Source: Dactylis glomerata (lineage: Eukaryota; Streptophyta; Magnoliopsida; Poales; Poaceae). Taken from it: a stretch of 64,000 nt of DNA. The DNA lies in the NCBI GenBank assembly GCA_007115705.1, contig QXEO01000220.1, positions 17,128,213 to 17,192,212 on the forward strand. The letters are read 5' to 3'. Each line of letters starts with the position of its first letter. The first letter of the stretch is position 1. Of this stretch, positions 57,521 to 64,000 are shown piece after piece. The notes beneath the pieces are model-generated. The model worked only from the letters and a program-made list of their open reading frames with translations, did not search any database and had not been told where the DNA came from. The position numbers and the translations under genes were made by a program.

Positions 57521-57872
57521 TCCCTGGGCTGGCATCTGGAGGGCATATCCCCTCTCCTTTGCCTCGGATCCTGCCGTGGGGAAGAGTCTTCGTCCCCTCA
57601 TTGGTCGGTCATGGTCGTGGCGCTCGTCACTCCTGTCCTGCGCCTCTGCCGTTCTTGTCGGGACCGTCCTGCTTTTGGCCAGACAACCGTTGAGAGGTTT
57701 TGTCTCCATCGCCCGGCTCCAGTCCTCCTCGGTGAAGTCATCAGCCGGCTGCTGGCGCAGCCGGCCCTTTGGATGGAGCCGGTCTTCTTGCGCTGAGGCC
57801 GTGGGATTCCCTGGGACGCCAGCCGGCATATTGCCCGGCTCGTGGTGCGCCCCCTAAGTCATCCCCACGACA

Positions 57873-57877
57873 AGCTT
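57873..57877. repeat. Target site duplication AGCTT, right copy (Tat array)
   Basis: Pairs with 39103-39107. Confidence 0.9.
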
Positions 57878-59349
57878 GCAGCAATTCTCTATTTAAAACC
57901 ATTACTATACTTGCTTTTGATACTGTAGTTAGAATCTACACATTTTCTGAACCTATGGACACAAAGTTTGCTAAAAACTAACATGTGGATCTCCAGATAT
58001 GAAATAAACAAGTTTAAACAACAAACTGAAATTTTAAAACGAAAATTTGAATCGGGCTATCCAGGGATCGACACGCGTTGCTTCGGGATAGGCCCGTACC
58101 AGTTTGGCCGGATCGCCGTTTCGGTGCGTTGGATAAAAGTAAGATCTAACGGATCTGAATTCACCGTAACGGTTCGATAAGTGAATCTATCCTACCCGCT
58201 GGATCAAGATCTAACGACAGAGGAAGAGGCCGGGGTGGCTCACCGGAGGGACATCGTCGGCGAGGCCTCTGCGTTACTGGAATTCATCGGTGAGGTAGTT
58301 CCGGCGGTCGTTGAACTCCGGGAAGATGACGACGACGTTTGTCTTGAGGTGGCAAAGACGGCTGTGAAGTTTCGTCCTCAAAATCGTCCTACAGCGGAGT
58401 GGGGTTACGACTGGAGGTTAGGACCGTGGTCGGGTCATGCAGAGCATGGAGGTGTATATCGAGCAAGAGCGGAATTGGGAAGCAAGTTTCATACCAGGTG
58501 ATCAAGAGATCAAGGCAATGTCGGTGGCGAGTTTTGGTGGCTCGACGTCCCGTGAGGCTCCTGCAATCGCTCGCCGGAAGTTCGTCTGGCGGCAGCGAGA
58601 TCCAGTTGCGGAGGCTTCCGTCGCTCTGGTGCTCAAGCAGAGATGAAAACGTGTCAGCAAGGTGTGCAAGAGAAAGGGAGATGAGAGGGTGCAAAGCAGG
58701 GATGAAGACAAGGTCAGGGCGCACCGTAGATCGGTGGCGCTCCCGTTCACCAGTGGCGGCGCGGCGGTTCTGGACTTGCTCAGCCTGGCGGCGTTGTGTT
58801 TAGGGTTTTGGAGGGGAAGAAGTGCGTGGAGAACGGAGATTAAATAGGCGGCTTGGCGTGGCCAGGGGTTAAGGGTTTGTGCCAAAATCGGAGAGGAGAT
58901 CGGATCGGCTATGTCCGTCGCGTTGTGTTCGTCCCGGTCGCTCCGAGGGAGATGACAAAAGGGGCCCACCCATCAGCGGCTGAAGGAGGGGGCACAGTAA
59001 CGTTTCGAAAAGGGGCAGTTAGCGGGCCGTGGGCTCCTTCTTGCACTGGACCGGTTTGCTTCCCTGCGGCCCTTTTTGTTTTTTCTATTTTCTTTTCCCT
59101 TTTTCTTTTCTATTTTCACTAATGTTTTGCTAAAACAACTCCAAATCAAATTTTGAAACCACTTTTGAAATTGTCAAACCTTTCCCTCTGTTTGGTGAAC
59201 TACAGAGAGACTTTTGACATAGAAAGGCAAACAAAGTTCAAATGAATTTTCACATAAAATAATGAGTTTGATGCATATGCAAAAGGATGAATGCCATGAT
59301 TTCATGTGTGAATAATTTTCAAATTTTGCCCAAAATTTGGGATGTTACA

Positions 59350-59354
59350 TGTAA
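59350..59354. repeat. Target site duplication TGTAA, right copy (Tekay)
   Basis: Pairs with 28594-28598. Confidence 0.9.
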
Positions 59355-60456
59355 CTGCAAGGGGAGGCTGCCGGAGTGGCTTCGACGACGGCAACCTTCG
59401 GGAGAGAATGGCAATCTCGATTTTCTGCAAGATAGTGTCAGGAAAAACTTTCACAACATGTGCCAGGGAGAGGGGATTCAAGGGGGTACCAAAATGGGAC
59501 TGGGAAGTACCTCAAGTTGGCCGGAATCAAGCCCGCACGACAGCAGTACTGGTGGGTCTCCGGCGTTCAATTCCAATGGCCTGGCGGCGTCTCAGGCTAC
59601 GGAGGAAGAGGGGAAAAGCGGAGGGGGTCGAGGGGCATTTATAGGAGAGGTCAGGCTGGCGGATTAGGCAATGAATTGCCGAAATTGATGGGGGAGGAGA
59701 TCACGCGGCTCGGGCGTGCTGTCAGGCGAGATTTTAGCGGGGGGGGGGGAGATGATGACAGGTGGGTCCCACTGGCAGGGAGTGAAAGCAAAAAGGGAAG
59801 GTACCGGTTCGGGAGGGAGCTTTGTTGGGCCACGGGTCCGATCTGGAGCTGGGCCAGATGGTTTCCCCCGGCCTCTTTCAAGTTTTTTTCTTCTTTTCCT
59901 CCTTTTCTTTTTCTGCTATTCTTATTTCCTTTATAACTTTTGCACTTTGGCTTCAAATGAATTCAAACCAATTGCTAAAATTTTCTGAAACTTAAACTAT
60001 CATTTCAAAACAGTAAGGAGCAAGTTTTCATGATAAGACAAACTTTTCAAAAATATTTTATAGGTTTGGCCAATAGGGCTTGTTTGCATAAACCAAAATA
60101 GAATTATAATTTAAAATAATCCTTTGAGGTTCAGAGAATAAACTCAATAAAACTTTATTTTTTAAATACATTTTTGGTAATGTGAACCTTATTGGATATA
60201 AATCATTTTGTTATCTTTCTCCTTTGCAAGTATGCTTGCATAGGATTTGAAATAACACAAAATAGTATCTGAAAACTTATTTTCTCAAATGAGTTCTTCA
60301 AGAAATAATAGAAGGTTTGAAATGGTTTTTTTTCTTCTGATAATGCCTTTTTAAATAAATCAAAAAGTTTTAATTCCCTGTGAAATTTCAAATCAAGACA
60401 AGCAAACACGGTCCCTATTTTATTTATTTAACATTCCAAAATTTTGGGATGTGACA
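59350..60456 (-). repeat. 3' LTR of the gag-only element, proximal part
   Basis: Starts TGTCACATCCCAAAATTTTGG on the minus strand at 60456, similar to but distinct from the Tekay start TGTAACATCCC. It is AT-rich to about 59900, then GC-rich. It continues at 28598 beyond the Tekay insertion. Open frames here are not supported as genes. Confidence 0.7.
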
Positions 60457-60630
60457 GACTACCACCCTTAAAAGAAATCTCGTCCCGATATTTGGAGAGG
60501 CTTAGAAAGAAAGATGGGTTTGGGATTCTAGGTAGGCTACCACCCTTAAAAGTAACTCTTGGTTTGATATAGAATAAGAAAACACTAGCATAGAAAGTTA
60601 CAGGGTGTTGTAGAACAATCATCTTGATCA
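60457..60630 (-). other. 3' untranslated stretch and PPT of the gag-only element
   Basis: Purine-rich TTTTAAGGGTGGTAGTC directly before the LTR. A second copy of the same word (about 60536-60550) lies 77 bp upstream, a remnant of internal duplication or of the deletion joint. Confidence 0.6.
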
Positions 60631-61829
60631 CTACTTATGAGTTGTTGTATTTGGTGCTTCAAAGACCTCTTCCACATCTTCGTCCACCTCGATGTGGTTT
60701 ATGTGTCCCTCCTTGAAGGAATTGAGTTCGTTCCCATTCGAACCTCTAGGTTCATTCTTCCCTTCAGGGCAGTCCCATGAATAGTGTCCCAACTCATGAC
60801 ACTTGAAGCACTCCAATTGGTTCTTGTCCCTCTTGTCAGAGCGGTTGTGGCGCCCAACATCTTTCTTCTTTTCTGGGCAATCCCACGAATAGTGTCCTAG
60901 CTCTTTACAATTGTAGCACTGCACCTGACTAATATCTCTCTTGTTGAATTTGCTAGTACGGCCATTCATACCATTGTTACCTCCATTAGTGTGACCACTT
61001 CTGTTGTCATTGCCAATTCCATAGTTTTTGTTATGGTTTTTGTGGCCATCATGGTCATGCCCATTCCCCTCATATCTACCATGATAGTGGTGGTTATGAC
61101 CATAGCGGTGGTTAACATTCCCATGCTTGTGAGATCCAGATCTTCCATTGTCATCATGCAAGTTGCGCTTCTGCACATGCTCGTGATATTCGCTACTATG
61201 GTGCTTCCTTTTTCTGCTTTCAGATTGCTTCATCTTCTTCTCAAGGATTATAGCTTGATCAAGAAGTGCTTGGAATGTAGGAGTATACACGACTGATAAA
61301 GGAATTGACAACTCATCATTAAGGCCCTCTAAAAACTTCTCCTTTCTCTTTGTATCAGTGTCAATATCATCTGGCGTATAGCGTGACAAATTGGTGAACT
61401 CATCAAAGTATTCTGACACACCATAATGCCTTTGTTTGAGATCACGGAACTCCTTCTTTTTCAGGCTCATCACTCCAGCTGAAATATGTGCAGCTCAAAA
61501 TCCCTCTTGGAATGAGTCCCAGGTCACTCCCTCAATGGGATGAGTGATTTGATAAGTGTCCCACCAGCTTGCTGCTGGTCCTTCCAACAGATGAGCTACA
61601 AACCTGACCTTTTCAGCATCAGTGCAACCAGTAGTCACCAAGTCTTTGTTAATAGAACAGAGCCAATCCATGGCCTCCAGTGGTTCAGTAGCACGAGAAA
61701 ACTTGGCAGGGCGAAGCCTTAAGAGCCTTGCAAGCATGTCAACCTAAGGGGGTGGTGGTGGTGGAGGGTTGTTATTGTTATTGTTCTGAGTGTTGGTAAG
61801 AATCTGAGTCATGACTTGCATGAGTTGAG
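60631..61829 (-). pseudogene. gag: Truncated gag of the gag-only element, with two zinc knuckles
   Basis: Closely related to the Tekay gag over capsid and linker (shared RLRPAKFSRA and LEGPAASWWDTYQIT). It has two CX2CX4HX4C knuckles (about 60925-60885 and 60815-60770) where Tekay has one. After VEEVFEAPN the frame stops at 60631-60633, at the point where Tekay continues into protease. Defects: the N-terminus is cut off at 61829 by the next element; TAG at about 61744-61746 after the proline run; TGA at 61495-61497 in the capsid where Tekay has Arg. The protein would coat RNA in a virus-like particle; enzymes would have to come from Tekay relatives. Confidence 0.88.
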
Positions 61830-64000
61830 TGTAACACCCCACTTTCTGTAGCCCTGTCTAAGTAGTGTTTAGTGAGCCAAAAATGAGGGCCAACAAAAAC
61901 TTTTTGTGCAAACCTCTAGAAATACTATTTCTTGCTTGTTTGTCTTGGTTGTTATGTAAATGATGTCTGTTTGACTTGCTTGTTGAACACTATTGTGAAC
62001 CAACACAATCCTTGTGCCATTGTGATCATGCCTTTATTTATGCTTCTAGCTATTTTTCCAAAACCATTATCTTGGCAACCTCTCTTTTTTTCAAATTATT
62101 TGTCCAAAATAAGCGCCAAGATTTATCTTTGAGACAAAGCTTTTATCAAAACTAAGTATTTACAAAATTATCTAGACCTACAAAGTGAAGTGGTCCCACT
62201 ATTTCACAAACTTATATTTTGTTGATGTTTACAAAAGGATTTCAAACACCTTTGAGAAAACTTTCTAAAGGAGATGCTATGTCTCTACTAGTTCTAAAAA
62301 ATCTACAAAAGCTTTACTCTTTTATTTGAAACTCTTCTCTACTTGACCATGGCATGATCATCATTGAGCACTGGTTCAATCATTGTTTCTGGTGATGCTA
62401 GATTAGCTGCAAATGATTGACCTTGTGTGGTGAGTTGACTTGATGTGACTTTGTTTGACCTTGATGAGTTATTATTGCATGTGCTTGACTGTGTTTGACC
62501 TTGCTTGACTACCTTTTTGTGTGTATGAATGCTTTGCTTGGAGGATTTCCCCTACTCCTTATTATGCTTGGTACCATCTGAATGAAGCCAAGAAGTATCA
62601 AAGAGTCTTGATAAAATGCTGAACCATCCAAATTCCTAATTTGGCCCTATCTTCACTCCTGTTAACAGATTCAGTTTTCCAACGCTTATATTAAGCTCAT
62701 CTATCCTATTCATGGCAATGTACCTTCCTAGAACCCATCTTTGACATATATTCTTCCATTCTTACCATTAGCACCTAGTCATTTGAGGTCATCTGCTACT
62801 TGTTCTAGTTTTGTTTCTGGCCCTAATCAAACTACTGACCATTTGACTATTATCATTTGCACTTTTGCTCACACTTTTATTTTCTGAAATTATCTATCCA
62901 GGGGCCATCCTATGACCCATTCCTCTTCCTTTTGATCTACTCCAACTATCCGTGCACTTGTTGGTGCACTTTGAGGCCTGCCCACCATTTATGTGAGGTG
63001 GTTTTGAACTCTAATCAAAACTACTTCTAGCCTTCATGTTTCCTCCATAAATTTATGGATCACTTCTTAGAGTCCACCATAAATTTCCCCCATAATTCAC
63101 TTCCTCTCTACTAACATTTGGGAATATTATTCATGCATAATGCGACCCCCTCCCCCATAAAAAATACCCATTTTCCTATTTCATCTTTCTTATCTAACAC
63201 ATGCATGGGGATAATAACCATGTTATTTCATGCACTCTTCTCATCAAATAGATTTGATGGAACTCCACCGTGTTATCCTATGCATGCCCACTTCCATGAA
63301 CACCAAAACCTTTGTTGCTTATCCTCCAATAATTTCAAAATCTTGTTCAAATTGTATTTCGGCCAGAATTCTCAGAATACAAAATTTTGGTGATCCTGCT
63401 TGGTTTAAAACTAATTCCAACCGAGGCATTACTACCCAATATTTCATCTACTACCTATCTGATCTATCCATGCATGCCCTTGCTTGCTATAACTTGAAAC
63501 TTTAAATCCAAATTAAGGGACTAATGCATGCATACTTTTTATCTCAAACTCTATCTCTTTAAATTATCTTAGATCATCACAAAATCCTAGCTCTGACTAC
63601 CCCAGCACCCTTTTCCCTCTTTAGTCGAATTCTACTGTAGCACCGTTCCCTCTTTGTCCTTTAGTACTTGGAGGAAGGAAGGATAGGAGCTCATGCATAT
63701 CTTTGCAAGATCTTGGAAAAAACCTTGCAGCAAACTACCACCCTCCCTATCCAATGACCATGCGAGTATCAGGACCCTGCACCACTCCTCTACCCCACCT
63801 GCAAGATGCCTAGCTAGCCTCGAGCTCCCTCTCCCTCCCCTTGCCCTAGGACGCCATGGCATGGCCCTTGTTTCTAAAATTTGCTTCTGGGACCGAGCCA
63901 TCTCGCCACTAGCCTCCTCTAAGGTTACTCGAGCCTTCCCAAGCAAGCCTTGGACTTTTTATTGTTTCTCCCGGCCTCAACCGACCGTGCTCCAAAGGAC
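61830..64000 (+). mobile_element. LTR-like sequence of another retrotransposon, runs past the window
   Basis: Homology to gag ends abruptly at 61829 and the next bases TGTAACACCCCACTTTCTG look like an LTR 5' terminus. The following 2.1 kb is AT-rich, becoming GC-richer after 63650, with no convincing coding region. The other end, internal region and TSD partner (candidate TTGAG at 61825-61829) lie outside. Orientation is inferred from the TGT start only. Confidence 0.5.

Larger units (their letters stand above)
39108..57872 (-). mobile_element. Tandem array of two Tat-type Ty3 retrotransposons sharing a central LTR
   Basis: Structure LTR-internal-LTR-internal-LTR: LTRs at 39108-39851 (744 bp), 48123-48857 (735 bp) and 57129-57872 (744 bp). 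Both internal regions are 8271 bp. Only the outer ends carry the AGCTT duplication; the middle LTR is flanked by a PPT on one side and a PBS on the other, so it is shared. LTRs end with TGTCGTGGG / CCCACGACA-type inverted termini. The clade is Tat (pol with a second RNase H, integrase without chromodomain, antisense gene near the 3' LTR). Such arrays usually arise by recombination between LTRs. Confidence 0.95.
57129..57872 (-). repeat. Tat LTR 3 (5' LTR of copy 2)
   Basis: 744 bp, ends CATCCCCACGACA followed by the TSD AGCTT. It should drive transcription of copy 2 on the minus strand. Confidence 0.95.
28599..59349 (-). mobile_element. Tekay-clade chromovirus (RIRE3-like Ty3 retrotransposon), itself interrupted
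   Basis: Full-structure element on the minus strand: 5' LTR (37414-59349, split by the Tat array), initiator-Met PBS, ORF0, gag-pol with C-terminal chromodomain, PPT, and 3' LTR (28599-31750). It is flanked by the direct repeat TGTAA. LTRs start TGTAACATCC and end CGCTACA. Without the insertion the 5' LTR is about 3166 bp and the 3' LTR 3152 bp. The first 360 bp compared by hand differ at about 12 positions, nearly all C/T or G/A. The presence of ORF0 and the LTR size fit the rice RIRE3/RIRE8 group. Four stops in pol make it non-functional. Confidence 0.93.
37414..59349 (-). repeat. Tekay 5' LTR, split by the Tat tandem array
   Basis: Parts 37414-39107 and 57878-59349 align with the 3' LTR 28599-31750. 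The 18.8 kb between them (plus one TSD copy) is the nested array. As the 5' LTR on the minus strand it held the Tekay promoter, which the insertion disrupts. Confidence 0.92.
26882..61829 (-). mobile_element. Gag-only LTR retrotransposon related to Tekay, interrupted by a nested Tekay element
   Basis: Minus-strand order: truncated gag (61829-60631), a 174 bp untranslated stretch with a purine-rich PPT (AAGGGTGGTAGTC), then an LTR starting TGTCACATCCC at 60456. The LTR runs to 59350, is interrupted by the Tekay insertion, and resumes at 28598 down to about 26882, where it is broken before its expected 3' end. No protease, reverse transcriptase, RNase H or integrase lies between gag and PPT. 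This matches non-autonomous gag-carrying (TR-GAG-like) elements, which use enzymes supplied by relatives. Confidence 0.68.

Noticed and set aside
63632..63946. 104-codon minus-strand frame near the window end
   Set aside because: No recognisable domain and located in LTR-like DNA; cannot be judged without the rest of the element.

Overview
The window is nuclear DNA from a grass (Poaceae), most likely a rice-type genome in a repeat-rich region. The evidence is the transposon content: cereal-type Helitron ends, a Stowaway MITE, a MuDR-type MULE, a Tekay/RIRE3-like chromovirus with an extra ORF upstream of gag, and a grass Tat-type Ty3 element with a dual RNase H and an antisense gene. I see no ordinary host gene that I can defend. 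Nearly all coding capacity is transposon-derived, and most of it carries nonsense or frameshift mutations.

Layout. (1) 1-2258: right end of a MULE with the N-terminal part of a MuDR transposase on the minus strand. (2) 2474-17858: a 2.6 kb Helitron whose first 7 bp are separated from the rest by a second, 12.8 kb Helitron (2481-15243). (3) 17933-28195: a large, rearranged inverted-repeat region made mainly of LTR pieces. Its right arm is split by a third Helitron on the minus strand (23061-26504); the left arm preserves the empty site. (4) 26882-61829: a gag-only relative of Tekay on the minus strand. Its 3' LTR is split by a full Tekay chromovirus (28599-59349, TSD TGTAA). The 5' LTR of that Tekay is split by a tandem array of two Tat-type elements sharing a middle LTR (39108-57872, TSD AGCTT). 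(5) 61830-64000: a further LTR-like sequence that cuts off the gag N-terminus and runs out of the window.

How the parts work together. In each retroelement the LTR supplies promoter and ends, the PBS primes minus-strand DNA, the PPT primes plus-strand DNA, and gag-pol encodes nucleocapsid, protease, reverse transcriptase, RNase H and integrase. The Tekay element adds a coiled-coil ORF0 and a C-terminal chromodomain. The Tat element adds a second RNase H and, on the opposite strand between pol and the 3' LTR, an independent gene with its own TATA-like box. That gene encodes three AT-hook-like motifs and a B3-like DNA-binding domain, and is the most interesting coding sequence here.

Relative ages can be read from nesting: gag-only element, then Tekay, then Tat array; outer Helitron, then inner Helitron; LTR-derived inverted repeat, then third Helitron. 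Divergence figures below are hand counts over short stretches and should be recomputed.
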